64,000 nucleotides of DNA from Cytobacillus pseudoceanisediminis (GTDB lineage: Bacteria > Bacillota > Bacilli > Bacillales > Cytobacillaceae), in the NCBI RefSeq assembly GCF_023516215.1, contig NZ_CP097350.1, positions 248,001 through 312,000 on the forward strand, written 5' to 3'. The notes under the pieces are model-generated. The model was not told the DNA's origin, ran no database searches, and worked only from the letters and a program-made list of their open reading frames with translations. The position numbers were made by a program, and so were the translations under genes. The stretch's first letter is position 1. Each line of letters opens with the position of its first letter. Positions 9,006 to 18,512 of the stretch are shown here, one piece after another.

Positions 9006-10019
9006 ATGTCAGAAAATAAGATATCCCGCCGTGATGTATTGAAGCTGGGGGCTACTGGGGCACTTGGGATAGCAGGAAGCATGTACTTAAATAACGTTTC
9101 GCCATTCACAACTGAGGTTCAGGCTGACAGCGGGAAAGCAAAACATAATAATCATGCTGCTAACCACACTAACATGAAGGACACAGCAAAAACAGAAGGC
9201 TATAAAATGGCTGAACAGCTCCTGACCGAGTTTGATTATGGGAAAGTGACAACGCTGCCTGACGGACGGACTTTAAGGGAATACGAGGTTGTTGCCGTCG
9301 ATAAGGAAATTGAAATTGCCAAAGGCATTAAGTTTCCTGGCTGGACTTATAACGGAACCATACCTGGACCAACCTTTCGCTGCACAGAAGGAGATTTCTT
9401 GAGATTTCACTTTACAAATAAGGGAAGCCACCCCCACTCCATTCATTTTCACGGGATCCACCCACCCGAAATGGATGGGATAACTCCTATCGCTTCAGGG
9501 CAATCCTTTACGTACGAATTCGAGGCAAAGCCCTATGGCTTGCAGGTTTATCACTGCCATGTGCTGCCTTTAGCCCGCCATATTCATAAAGGCTTATACG
9601 GAAATTTTATAATTGACCCGAAAACGCCAAGGGAGCAAGCTTTGGAATTAAATATGGTCATGAATGCCTATGATTTAGATTTGGATGGTGCAAACGAATT
9701 TTATACGGTGAATGGATATGCTTTTGCTTTTATGAATCATCCCATAAAAGTCAAGAGAAATGAGCTTGTCCGAATTTACTTAAGCAACCTTACTGAATTT
9801 GATTTGCTCAATTCTTTCCACTTGCACGCGAATTATTTTACTTATATTCCGACAGGGAGAAATGAAAACCCATCTCAGTTCACAGACACCATTATGCAAT
9901 GTCAAGGCGAACGCGGGATCCTAGAGATTCGTTTCCCTTATAAGGGGAAGTATATGTTTCATGCCCATGTCAGCGAATTTGCTGAGCTGGGCTGGATGGG
10001 ATTCTTTGAAGTTGAATAG
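9006..10019 (+). CDS. Tat-exported multicopper oxidase
   Basis: Two-domain cupredoxin oxidase, 337 residues. The N-terminus carries a twin-arginine signal (SRRDVLKLG) and a hydrophobic stretch, so it is exported folded. His-rich copper motifs: HPHSIHFHG, then HCHVLPLARHIHKGLYG with the type 1 Cys-His pair, and a C-terminal HAHVSEFAELGWMGFF. A His/Asn-rich linker (residues 44-57) follows the signal. RBS AGAGGAGGT. First gene of a three-gene operon with a ZIP transporter and a TatA-like protein. Oxidation of Cu(I), Fe or Mn outside the membrane is possible, but the substrate is not known. Confidence 0.88.
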   Translation: MSENKISRRDVLKLGATGALGIAGSMYLNNVSPFTTEVQADSGKAKHNNHAANHTNMKDTAKTEGYKMAEQLLTEFDYGKVTTLPDGRTLREYEVVAVDKEIEIAKGIKFPGWTYNGTIPGPTFRCTEGDFLRFHFTNKGSHPHSIHFHGIHPPEMDGITPIASGQSFTYEFEAKPYGLQVYHCHVLPLARHIHKGLYGNFIIDPKTPREQALELNMVMNAYDLDLDGANEFYTVNGYAFAFMNHPIKVKRNELVRIYLSNLTEFDLLNSFHLHANYFTYIPTGRNENPSQFTDTIMQCQGERGILEIRFPYKGKYMFHAHVSEFAELGWMGFFEVE

Positions 10020-10031
10020 AGAGGAGTGTAA

Positions 10032-11204
10032 ATGATGAAATCAAAATGGCTTTTATCAGGTATTATCCCGCTTGTTCTATTGCTTATGGTATTGGGATGG
10101 CTTTTTAAAAATGGAGCTGGGGTGGAACGAGATCCTGCTGCTCCCATTGAAGTATTGAATATTGAGCAAATCAAAGTGGTCCCTTCAGGATTTGAGCTTG
10201 ATGTCAGTAATACCGGACCCGAAGCATTGACCATATCACAGGTAATCGTCGATGATTCTGTTTGGAACTTCTCCATCAAACCAGGACCAACTCTTAAACG
10301 ATTCCAGGAGGGAAAAGTCACGATACCCTATCCTTGGGTTGAAGGCGACCCCCATACTATTCTATTAGTTTCAGAAAATGGAATCATTACAGAAGCAGGT
10401 ATTGAGGCAGCTACTTTGACCCCTGAATTTTCATGGGTTAATGTATTGAATTATGGGTTTATCGGCTTCTATGTAGGAATTGTCCCCATTACTCTTGGTT
10501 TATTATGGTATCCATTTATGAAGCGTTTAAAAAAGAGCTGGATTAATGCCATTCTCGCGCTTACGGTTGGGCTATTATTATTCTTATTCTTTGGAACACT
10601 ATTTGATGGTTTCGAAATCGGAGCAGAGGCACCTTCTGTGTTCCAGGGCAACATGGTCGTTATTATCACAACTGTTCTCACCTTCCTTCTTTTAATAGGA
10701 TTTGATCAATACCAGCACCGAAAACAAGAACGAGCAGGATATTCTCCATTTGCGGTTGCATTTATGATGGCAATTGGAATTGGACTTCATAATTTTGGGG
10801 AAGGTTTGGCAATTGGCTCTTCCTTTGCACTGGGCGAAGCGGCTTTAGGAACATTCTTGGTGATTGGTTTCACTCTTCACAATATCACGGAAGGGATTGG
10901 TATAGCCGCTCCCCTTTTAAAGATTAAGCCTAAATTCCGCACCTTTTTGCTACTGGGAACTATTGCAGGCGCTCCTGCCATCCTGGGTACCTGGTTCGGC
11001 GGGTTTGTTTTTTCACCTATTTGGGGAGCTGTCTTTTTAGGAATAGGCGCAGGTGCGATTTTACAGGTGATTTACGTGATCACCAAAATGTTGATTGAAG
11101 ATCAGAGGAAAAATCTTGAACCTGCTGTTTCATGGAAGAACTTCGCAGGATTCACAATCGGGATATTGATTATGTATTTCACAGCTTTCTTTGTAAAATT
11201 TTAA
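10032..11204 (+). CDS. ZIP-family metal transporter with extracytoplasmic N-terminal domain
   Basis: 390-residue membrane protein. A signal-anchor helix (residues 6-25) is followed by a roughly 110-residue beta-rich extracytoplasmic part and then about eight hydrophobic helices. ZIP metal-site motifs are clear: HNFGEGLAIG and HNITEGIGIAAPL. It begins 12 bp after the multicopper oxidase with a GGAGTG site, so it is co-transcribed. ZIP proteins usually move Zn, Fe or Mn inwards; the extra domain and the oxidase suggest that metal is oxidised or captured outside first, which is inference. Confidence 0.85.
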   Translation: MMKSKWLLSGIIPLVLLLMVLGWLFKNGAGVERDPAAPIEVLNIEQIKVVPSGFELDVSNTGPEALTISQVIVDDSVWNFSIKPGPTLKRFQEGKVTIPYPWVEGDPHTILLVSENGIITEAGIEAATLTPEFSWVNVLNYGFIGFYVGIVPITLGLLWYPFMKRLKKSWINAILALTVGLLLFLFFGTLFDGFEIGAEAPSVFQGNMVVIITTVLTFLLLIGFDQYQHRKQERAGYSPFAVAFMMAIGIGLHNFGEGLAIGSSFALGEAALGTFLVIGFTLHNITEGIGIAAPLLKIKPKFRTFLLLGTIAGAPAILGTWFGGFVFSPIWGAVFLGIGAGAILQVIYVITKMLIEDQRKNLEPAVSWKNFAGFTIGILIMYFTAFFVKF

Positions 11205-11216
11205 GGGGTGAAACAT

Positions 11217-11393
11217 ATGGCGAATATAGGTGTAAGCGGGGCGCTATTAATCTTTGTTCTTGCATTAATTATTATTGGGCCGAAGAAGCTTCCTGAACTG
11301 GGGCGTGCAGTTGGAACCACACTTAGGGAATTTAAACAGTCCACCAAAGGTATAATGGAAGATGATACCCCTAAGGGCAAAGAAAAAGAATAA
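11217..11393 (+). CDS. tatA: TatA/TatE-like translocase subunit
   Basis: 58-residue protein with one N-terminal membrane helix, the hinge IIGPKKLPELGRAVG, an amphipathic helix (LREFKQSTKG) and a charged tail: the TatA plan. Start ATG 11217, six bases after AAGGGGTG. No tatC is nearby. Encoding it with the Tat-dependent oxidase suggests a dedicated pore component that works with the cell's TatC. Confidence 0.88.
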   Translation: MANIGVSGALLIFVLALIIIGPKKLPELGRAVGTTLREFKQSTKGIMEDDTPKGKEKE

Positions 11394-11400
11394 AAAGAGA

Positions 11401-11440
11401 AGGTGGTTCAATGGATTTGATCCTGGACCACCTTTTTTGC
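11401..11440 (+). terminator. Terminator of the oxidase-ZIP-tatA operon
   Basis: Stem AGGTGGTTCA/TGGACCACCT (one G-T pair) followed by T6, just after the tatA stop. Confidence 0.8.
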
Positions 11441-11446
11441 ACTTAC

Positions 11447-11833
11447 TTATTTGTTTACTACATTTACCGTGAATTCTTTGGTAGGCATATTTTGCAACCC
11501 TCTTGCCCTCACGTGCGCTGTTACCGAATAGGTCCCCGTCTCTTGAAAAATCGTGGTAATGGAATAAACACCTTTGCCTTGATGCTCCCCAACCATTTCT
11601 TTTGATGTATCTGAGCTGCTTTTTTCACTTCCAGCTTAACCTCAATGGCGACTTCAACTTTTTCCTTCCCCTGTATAACGGCTGCCTGGATGACAATCTC
11701 TTGATTAGCTTGTATCACTTCTGGAATGTCAACTGAAACCTCCAACAATTCAGGACTTTTTCGGCAGCGTCATTCTCCTTTAAACACCCTGCCAGCAAAA
11801 ATAAAACACATGCAAAAAAATGGCTTTTTTCAT
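11447..11833 (-). pseudogene. YtkA-like lipoprotein, several frameshifts
   Basis: Reading across three frames gives a lipoprotein signal (ACVLFLLAGC after restoring one T in the T7 run), a beta-rich middle, and a C-terminus QETGTYSVTAHVRARG then QNMPTKEFTV, characteristic of the YtkA-like family often found with copper genes. At least three one-base losses are needed: the T7 near 11825, near 11755 and near 11615. Convergent with the oxidase operon. Dead gene or error-rich sequence. From 11834 to 12490 I see no gene. Confidence 0.65.
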
Positions 11834-12490
11834 ATATAGCACGTCTCCTTTTATCATGTTCCAATAACTGTGCACCTTTTCAATAACGCGATGGCTGATA
11901 TTTTATTTATGTTTTTTCTATGAACTCACTTGCCATGTTAATTTTAATAGGCATTGAATTATGAAATATAAAATTAGAATTAGGTATTCTTACATTTCAT
12001 CAGTAGATTTGCTATCAATATAAAAAGTTAATTTCTTGGGTGTATATAAGTAGGAAATTTAGCTTTAGAAACTTTAGAAAAAGTGCCCGATAATTGAAAA
12101 TAACTTTACATCCATTTCTATCTATAACCCTTAATATATGTTTTAATTTTCGTTGGTTTCTTTTTCGTAATTCTTTCAAAATCATGTGTAATCCCTTTAG
12201 CCAGTCCAAGGATTAGTGTACTGTACCTTACTGCACTTACCTCCCTCAATAAAAGAAGCGAAAACAGCTGATTACTCTTGTTTTCTTAGGTTTTCATAGT
12301 TAGTGACATCCCGATAAGTCCTTTATTGTTGGAGATTATCACTTGAAAGGATATATTACCTTACCCACTTTACTCTGTATTGGTTTGGAGAATCTCTATT
12401 AACTTGTCCTATTTGTGACTTTCATCATATACATTCCATAAAAATTTATCTAATCTGAATATTGATATCATTCTAAAAGTGGGATTACAA

Positions 12491-12992
12491 ATGAAGAAAA
12501 TATATGAAGTTATTATAAAATCAAACAAGTTGTAAAAGAAATTCAAAATGAATTAATTGAAGTTATCCGTTCACCACTGGATGCCAGCCGTATTGCCCAT
12601 TATTTTTTTGGGGATGATGACAGGGAAGTCTTCCTTGTCCTTTGCTAAAATACAAACCAAAACGTCATCGCCGTTCACCACTGCCATATAGGATCATTAG
12701 ACTGGGCACTCATTTCACCAAGAGAAGTATTTAAAGCCTGCATCCTAAATAATGCTAGGAAGATCATCGTTGCCCACACCATCCATCCACTAAACTTAAT
12801 CCGTCACATGAGGATCTCGAAATCACGCAAACATTATTAAAAGCTGGAAAAATTCTAGACATTCCCCTCCAAGACCATATAATTATCAATGCAGAAGGCG
12901 ATTACTTCAGTTTTCGGGAAGAAGGATTTATATCTAGAGGACGCCTCATAAATAAATACGATGCCAAAATAAATCTGATTTTACATAAATAG
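12491..12992 (+). pseudogene. RadC-family (JAB/MPN) protein relic
   Basis: Frames spell a short, plasmid-type RadC: ASRIAHYFFGDDDREVFLVL, SLDWALISPREVFKACILNN, IVAHTHPS (the JAMM His-x-His motif, reached by a frame change) and a final GDYFSFREEGFI. A TAA replaces Leu after FLVLC, and at least two frameshifts are needed. RadC is the classical target of Tn554, but the Tn554-like element of this window sits elsewhere. 12993-13370 holds only a possible minus-strand mini-ORF (13016-13101) of doubtful reality. Confidence 0.6.
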
Positions 12993-13371
12993 CGTGCTGC
13001 ATTGCGCGCTATTCTTCATCGATTTCAACACCTACAAGATCATAAAAACTAATTCTAACCAACCCCTTGTCTTTAGTTTCCAAATAGATCATTTATTGAC
13101 TTCATCAAGCCTCTGCAATACCCTCTCTAAACCACTGTATATCCCCCTATCTCGAAATGCCACTTGATCCTCTCTTCCTAAATAGTCAAGACGATTCTTT
13201 CACTCACCCTTTAGTGAAAAAAATCCACCTCAAAAGGGAACTTTGATTATCGGTCACCTACAAACGTAAATTCATAAAAAAGCGTTAATCGTTCTAATGA
13301 TTGTAATGCGAGTTTTAATTTACTGCTATTTTCAACGAAATAATTAATCTGCGTTATCGGCAATAAAACAC

Positions 13372-13397
13372 AAAAAGCTGGATAAAACCAGCTTTTT
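13372..13397 (-). terminator. Terminator of the Cys-rich gene
   Basis: Arms AAAAAGCTGG/CCAGCTTTTT around a 6-base loop, six bases after the stop codon of the Cys-rich ORF. Supports that ORF as an expressed gene. Confidence 0.75.
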
Positions 13398-13402
13398 AAA
13401 CT

Positions 13403-13582
13403 TTATATTGATTGAACACCTAATCCACCACAACAACCACATCTTTTGCCACTATGACAACACGGGCAACATCCACTTGTCTGGCAGTGGTGACATCCCC
13501 TTCCACCACAACAGCAGCACATACCAGAACCGCCACAGTAACGACAACATCCTGTTCCTTGGCAGCAACGACATTTATGCAT
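13403..13582 (-). CDS. Very Cys-rich small protein, possible metallothionein-like metal binder
   Basis: 59 residues if started at ATG 13582, six bases after GGAGGT. About one third are Cys, many paired (CRCC, GTGCCRYC, CCCC, GCHHC, GCCPCC, KRCGCC), with Gly and His between them. The pattern resembles repeated CxxCxGxG zinc knuckles of DnaJ-type proteins, but there is no J domain and the Cys density is nearer that of metallothioneins. The strong RBS and tight terminator argue for a real gene. It lies in the metal-resistance region; metal storage is inferred, not shown. Confidence 0.65.
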   Translation of the reverse strand: MHKCRCCQGTGCCRYCGGSGMCCCCGGRGCHHCQTSGCCPCCHSGKRCGCCGGLGVQSI

Positions 13583-13927
13583 ACACATACCTCCATAAGA
13601 TAACTTTACTTAGATATATATATTTACGTGGTTTGAATTTGAGCATGCCTATGTCATCTAAATTAATAAAGGATTTTTAATCGAAGATCCCTTTTAAGTT
13701 GTTTGTTGATATAGATTGTAACATTTCCTAAATAGCAACTACCTTGAAGGTTTTGTTAACATATTGTTGGCATCCTATACCTACCTTATATTCTTTTTCC
13801 TTTTGATTGGTGTAATTTATTAAAAAGTTGAAATGAAGCGAAGTGTAAATAGAAATGCTAATACAAGTATATCTTAGCCGCCTTTTATATGGTAATAACA
13901 AACTACAACAGAAGCTGAAAAGGACAT

Positions 13928-14330
13928 TCATATTCTGAAGAATGTAGAGGAAGGACTTCATTCGAAAGGAATTTTGAGAATTCGAGTATATTTGGCTTCT
14001 GGAAAGGACCTATTGCAACTATCACCTGTTTGCTTCGGTATTCCCCCTGCCTGGTGTACAGAACAAAACAATCCCCTGCTTTATCCAGTCTTGTACAACT
14101 GTTCGAATCTTTACCAGAAGGGGAAACTCCTTTGCATAATGCAACAAATAGTCACTGATTTCATCTTTAGTTGTATAACCATTGGGATCACCACCTAAAG
14201 ATAAACTTGAAAGAGTACTGAAATAACATGCTTTAAACAGTTTTAAGGAATCATATCGTTTTCTCCAGCTCTCACCTATTTCATTGCCCTGATCGAACAT
14301 AAGAAAAAATAAATTTTCCTTCTGATTTGC
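13928..14330 (-). pseudogene. Fragment of CzcO-like monooxygenase (decayed copy of 5233-6270)
   Basis: The segment matches the middle and N-terminal part of the monooxygenase at 5.2-6.3 kb: IGESWRKRYDSLKLF, LGGDPNGYTTKDEISDYL. The similarity continues through a frame change towards the VVATGPF region (forward bases 13930-14040 parallel 5815-5940). The FAD-binding start and the C-terminal half are missing. A duplication followed by decay. 14331-14635 has no gene. Confidence 0.7.
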
Positions 14331-14635
14331 AGCTGTCCCCTGATAATAAGCACGGCAACTTGAATGAGAATCTATCTGTTAAACTGTATTGCTCGCCCCT
14401 CCATCAGTACCTAGTGTATTGGAACAAATAAGAAGACAACAAGATTTACTTCCGTTACATAGTAATCATAAAAGAAAACTAAAATATAAGTATGTTCGCA
14501 CTTTACATGAGTTACTGTTATAATTAAAGAAACACGAACTCTAGTTCTATATCTAGGTCTTATAAACTTAACGCAAAAAATTACTCTTTTGAGGCGATTG
14601 CCTTCCTAATAAAACTGTAATGTGAGGTGTCCCTC

Positions 14636-15746
14636 TTGGCTATTACTAAACAGCATGAATACTATGAGCATCGGTTAGAAGTACTTATAAAAGACATGCC
14701 CGATTATGTGGTTAAATACGTTGATGATAAATTAGACATCCGCTCCCCCTAACCCTTTTTAATTATGTTAGAGATTTTAAGGAGTTTTTCGGCTGGTTAA
14801 TTGCTGAAGGAATTGTTAAATCAGATTTAATGAAGGACATCCCTGTTGATGCATTAGAAACCCTCTCACTTGATGATGCCAATAACTATTTCAAGTTCGT
14901 TTCTAGAAAAAAATATAAAGTTTCTAATAAAGATGATGAAACAAAGAAAATAGACACAAAGACCGTTAATAGGCATAAATCATCCCTTAGATCATTATTT
15001 AAATACCTGACAGTTGAAGCTGAGCTCTCTGCTGGGAAGCCATATTTTGAAAGAAATGTGATGGAGAAGATTCCTATTAAAAAGGTATCAGAAACATTGA
15101 ATGAACGGGCAAAAAAAATTACCGATAAGATTTTTATTGAAGACAAGGATGTAGATTTTCTTGAATATGTTCAAAATGAGTATGCAGAATCCCTATCCCC
15201 TGCTCAAATGAGATATTTCAAGCGTGATAAAGAGAGAGATTTTGCTATCCTCTCTCTATTCTTGGGTAGTGGTATTCGCGTAAATGAACTTACAAATTTG
15301 AGAATTAAGGATATAGACTTTAGTGCTAAAGAGATTAGCGTTATTAGAAAAGGAGGAAAAAAGATACTGTATCTATTACCCCATCCTCTCTTGAAGACGT
15401 CAAGGCGTATTTAGAGGTTAGAAAAGAAAAATATAAAGCTGGCGACGGTGAAAATGAGTATATTTTTGTGAAAAATTTAAAGGGCAATCCACAACCGCTT
15501 ACTAACCGTGCTGTTGAAGATATCGTTTATAAATACACTAAGTCTTTTGATAAGCGTATGTCCCCACATAAACTTAGACACACTTATGCGACTAATTTAG
15601 CGGAGCAAACCGGTGGTGACATCCCTTTAATCATGAATCAGTTAGGCCATACACAATCTGATATTTCTCTTTTGTATATAAACACAACAAGGGAAAAACA
15701 AAGGTTAGCTTCAGAGTTGTTAGATAAACGAAGAAAGAACAAATAG
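14636..15746 (+). pseudogene. xerS: XerS-like tyrosine recombinase with two frameshifts
   Basis: Site-specific recombinase close to Firmicutes XerS (single Xer with a Glu/Lys-rich N-domain). Start TTG 14636 six bases after GAGGTG. N-terminal core-binding part, then the catalytic domain with GSGIRVNEL (first Arg), HKLRHTYAT (HxxR), LGHTQ and Tyr in LLYINTT. The frame is lost at a C5 run near 14754 and at GGA-AAA-AAG near 15357; each needs one more base. Restored length is about 370 residues. The second site is also a perfect A-AAA-AAG slippery heptamer in the right frame. Confidence 0.8.
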
Positions 15747-15811
15747 AAATCCATTGGGGATTAAATAATGTAAAATGCTGGCCAAATGATGAAAAGATTC
15801 CTATTAATGTG

Positions 15812-15856
15812 AAAAAAAGCCCCATAAATACACGATGTATTTATGAGGCTTTTTTC
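15812..15856. terminator. Bidirectional terminator
   Basis: Stem AAAAAGCC-CATAAATAC / GTATTTATG-GGCTTTTT with a 5-base loop, between the convergent xerS and SRPBCC relics. Confidence 0.8.
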
Positions 15857-15868
15857 TAATATTTTAAA

Positions 15869-16171
15869 TTACTCTGGTTGGCAGCAGAGTTCACCTTCAC
15901 CTTTTTCAAGAGAAGATTTTAAGCTGCTTAGTACACCGGACCATGCCATCTCATGTCACTTATATGCTTGATCCCACTCTTCTCCATTTTTCCACCCAGT
16001 GTGATTTACTTTTACTTCTGTTGTATTTTCATCAATTTCTTTGAAGCTTACTTGTACCAGTGTCAATTCACCATGGTTCATAAGTTCATCGAATTGATCA
16101 GGACCCTTCCATTGATAGTTTAATTCTTGTTGAGGAATGAGTTTCTCTATTTTACAACCTATTGAGCCAAA
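15869..16171 (-). pseudogene. SRPBCC/AHSA1-like protein, 5' truncated, one in-frame UGA
   Basis: Open frame of about 100 codons encoding the C-terminal half of an AHSA1/SRPBCC lipid-binding-fold protein (LNYQWKGPDQFDELMNHGEL, VNHTGWKNGEEWDQAYK) with a tail ELCCQPE. A TGA (15956-15958) interrupts it between AYK and HEMAWSGVL. The N-terminal half and any start are absent, because a stop lies directly upstream. The residue expected at the UGA could be Trp or Cys. No convincing SECIS-like hairpin follows, so it is treated as a relic. Confidence 0.55.
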
Positions 16172-16259
16172 TTAGATAGGTCACCATACATTAACATTCT
16201 ATTTTTATACTAAAAAAAAAACTAGGATAATATGCCATTCTCCCACTTAAATGTAGTAT

Positions 16260-16496
16260 TTAGAAATTCACAATCTCGAATGTGTGCCCTCGTTTTGCAT
16301 AATTCACCGGAATCTTTTCTAATAACGTGGCCATAAATTCCCTCCCCCTGGTTGCAACCTCGGTAACATAAAACAAGACCTCTTTATCTGCTAAATGTTT
16401 GCCTTTGTCTCCAGCTGTTCTGGAAGAGCATCTCCTTACATTCATTACAACTGACCCCACGGTGGTACTATTTTTTATTCTACATACATTACACAT
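16260..16496 (-). CDS. Small hypothetical protein with N-terminal CNVC
   Basis: 78 residues, starting MCNVCRIKN and containing a second Cys near residue 23, then a mixed alpha/beta-looking C-terminus (LFYVTEVATRGREFMATLLE). A GGGAGCGG site precedes ATG 16496. No family recognised. It follows the Asp-repeat lipoprotein on the same strand by 30 bp, so they may be co-transcribed. Could bind a metal through CxxC, but this is a guess. Confidence 0.4.
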   Translation of the reverse strand: MCNVCRIKNSTTVGSVVMNVRRCSSRTAGDKGKHLADKEVLFYVTEVATRGREFMATLLEKIPVNYAKRGHTFEIVNF

Positions 16497-16525
16497 TGTT
16501 ATCCGCTCCCTAATGAATTGGCTGA

Positions 16526-17121
16526 TTATTTATCCCAGTAATTATCATTGTCTAAATCGCGATCTGATCCTCCAGATTCATAATCCCAGATGTTGTCATT
16601 ATCTAAGTCTCTGTCGGAACCTCCGGATTGATAATCCCACATTTTATCGTTATCTAAATCGCGATCTGATCCTCCAGATTGAAAATCCCACATGTTGTCA
16701 TTATCCAAGTCCCTGTCTGTTCCCCCTGATTTATAATCCCATGATCCATCATTATCCAAGTCACGATCTGAACCGCTTCTTGGTTATAGTAGCCTCCGGC
16801 AGAAGAACCCTCCTGAGTAGATGAATCTTCTGTAGAAGTATCATAGTATTCCGAGGAGCCAATCTCATCATCTCCATAATCTATCTCGTAATCAAATTCT
16901 TCTTCAATTGGTTCAAAACCCTCTTCAAGAAATTCCTCTGTTATTAATCCATCCTCCTCCTGAATCTCATACTCTTCATAATAGGTATCTGCTTTTACTC
17001 TACCCTCTTCATAGGAATCCTCTTCTATATTGTCACTCACATTTATATTGCTCTCTGATTCACTTGAGTTGCAGCCGGATAGAAGAACAACAGCAAACGC
17101 TAAATATACTATTTTATACAC
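16526..17121 (-). pseudogene. Lipoprotein with C-terminal Asp-rich repeats, frameshifted
   Basis: Lipoprotein signal MYKIVYLAFAVVLLSGC, then a Glu/Tyr/Asp-rich acidic linker. After a one-base frame change near 16775-16785 come five copies of a 17-residue repeat of the type GGSDRDLDNDNMWDYQS. The DRDLDND core resembles EF-hand or thrombospondin-type calcium loops (DxDxDN). A surface-anchored calcium- or cation-binding protein is likely if the frame is intact. The DNA repeat units (about 51 bp) are clearly visible from 16535 to 16770, and replication slippage there could explain the frameshift. Confidence 0.65.
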
Positions 17122-17303
17122 TAACTAACACCTTTTTCCATTTTTCTTAATTATAACGTTTACAATTGAAAATTAGAATTTGATTTTCAATAGAAATAAA
17201 TACCCTGGAACCCCTCCCTATTCAATTAAGCAAGCCGGCTCATTAACATTTGATTTTATGAAAGAATACTGGAGACACATAAAATAATAATGAGTGAGGA
17301 TTT

Positions 17304-17578
17304 ATGAAAGTAGTTATTGAAACACAGCTCAATATTGTGGGCAATAGAGGCTCAAGTCAGGGGGCTTTTTTTGTTAATAATCGTGACTTTAAAGAAGATC
17401 CCAACTTAGCGGTTGCGGTAGTCGCTTATGATTGATACAACATCAAAAAAGGGAAACTGGCCAAAGAGAAACAATAATCGAAAAAGTTACCTGGAATGAA
17501 GTGAATGATATTACAGATATTGTGAAGAAAATCCAACCTCTTTTACCTGAGGATAATTTGCCTTTTTATGCTCCCTAA
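17304..17578 (+). pseudogene. Paralogue of the replication-linked ORF at 46494, frameshifted
   Basis: Reads MKVVIETQLNIVGNRGSS and continues after one missing G near 17432 (TGG-ATA has become TGATA) to TIIEKVTWNEVNDITD and a final DNLPFYAP. This matches the 87-residue protein encoded at 46494-46757, which sits behind the replication genes. Function unknown. Its presence 29 kb away suggests a second, degraded plasmid replication module or a duplication. Confidence 0.7.
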
Positions 17579-17660
17579 AGGGGGCTTTAATTTTTTCACA
17601 TAATAGACACAAGGACTTTCCCTCTTTATGACAAATTATTACATAAAGGGAGTTGATTTT

Positions 17661-17879
17661 ATGAATGTAAACCAACTTAATGAGAAATTAAAGAATGTGG
17701 AATCTGATGAACATTGAGCTTGCTTTTCTTTAAAACCAAGAAAAAAATTGCGTGGAGTAATGCATGGGAAGGAAGTGGCAATCATTACAATTAAAGATGG
17801 GCATGCTCGATATACATATGTAGGTTCTGAAATTAAAGTGTTTGCGCAATCAATAAATTGCATAATATTTAACTTTTAA
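17661..17879 (+). CDS. Small hypothetical ORF interrupted by one UGA
   Basis: 72 codons from ATG 17661 (AAAGGGAG upstream). TGA at codon 19 (17715-17717), between SDEH and ACFSLKPRKK; the remainder reads GVMHGKEVAIITIKDGHARY and keeps a sensible composition. It could be a nonsense mutation of Gly, Arg, Trp or Cys, or a selenocysteine codon. A stem TTTTCTT/AAGAAAA begins only 6 nt after the UGA and has no G at the loop start, so the SECIS case is weak. No family recognised. Confidence 0.35.
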
Positions 17880-17907
17880 GCCCCTCTCAAATTGAGAAGG
17901 GCTTAAA

Positions 17908-18512
17908 TTATACATACTCAGGTAATGCTTGCTTTATTTCCTGCTCAGCATATTCTAATCCAGCTAACCAAAGTTCAACAAGCTTAACACCATCAATTAA
18001 TTCAATGTTTAATTCTTCTGCATATTCTTTAGCATTTTTAGTAAAGGACCCTGTAGTTACAACATATCCACCTATAGCCCCATCCTTGACCATATTAGAA
18101 TGAATTATAGCAATACAGTCAAATGCTAGATCACCTTTATAACATTTTATCTGACCTAAGTATTTCCCTTCCTTAGTAATATGTTCAAAGTCAACTCCAA
18201 AGTCACCAGTTGGTGGTGATACCCAGGTACTACCTCCCCTTGCTTTTTCAAAAACATCAGCAACAAAGGATTCAAACAATAAAGGGTCTTGTTTTATAAA
18301 AATCGAATTTTCCTTTATAGAGTTTTTATCTTCCTCAAATTCTTTCCTAAACCTAAGATACAACCCCATAGCTAAAGTTCTTTTCATCTCTTCACTGCTA
18401 TCAATATGACTTGCTAATAAGTAGTCTTATAATTCGTTTGCCTTTTTACTCTTTGGAATTGAATAAAGGCTGCAATTAATACTACAGCAATCATTATTTC
18501 GACTAATAACAT
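17908..18512 (-). pseudogene. Membrane-anchored Mrr-like restriction endonuclease, one frameshift
   Basis: Begins at ATG 18512 after GGAGGCGG with a single membrane helix (LLVEIMIAVVLIAAF). One base is missing near 18430 (NYK to DYLLASHID), after which the frame continues to the end at 17908. The nuclease part has GDFGVDF and LGQIKCYKG, the D-(x)n-QxK core of Mrr-family endonucleases, then GGYVVTTGSFTKNA. Mrr-like enzymes cut modified DNA. With the anchor and frameshift its activity is doubtful unless the indel is an error. A strong internal ATG at 18387 allows a soluble product. Confidence 0.65.

Noticed and set aside
12015..12209. Minus-strand ORF of 64 residues
   Set aside because: No RBS, no recognisable composition, AT-rich chance frame.
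12491..12992. radC relic as the attachment site of the Tn554-like element
   Set aside because: tnpABC lies 25-28 kb away, and the element ends are explained much better by the split toxin gene with identical 8-bp repeats.
13408..13680. Plus-strand ORF opposite the Cys-rich gene
   Set aside because: It is the complement of a repetitive Cys-coding sequence; the minus-strand ORF has the RBS and terminator.
15869..16171. SRPBCC relic as a selenoprotein
   Set aside because: The 5' half is missing and no suitable hairpin follows the UGA; Trp is an equally good original residue.
16399..17150. Long plus-strand ORFs at 16399-16824 and 16908-17150
   Set aside because: They are antisense shadows of the Asp-repeat lipoprotein, with low-complexity His/Pro/Leu composition and no RBS.
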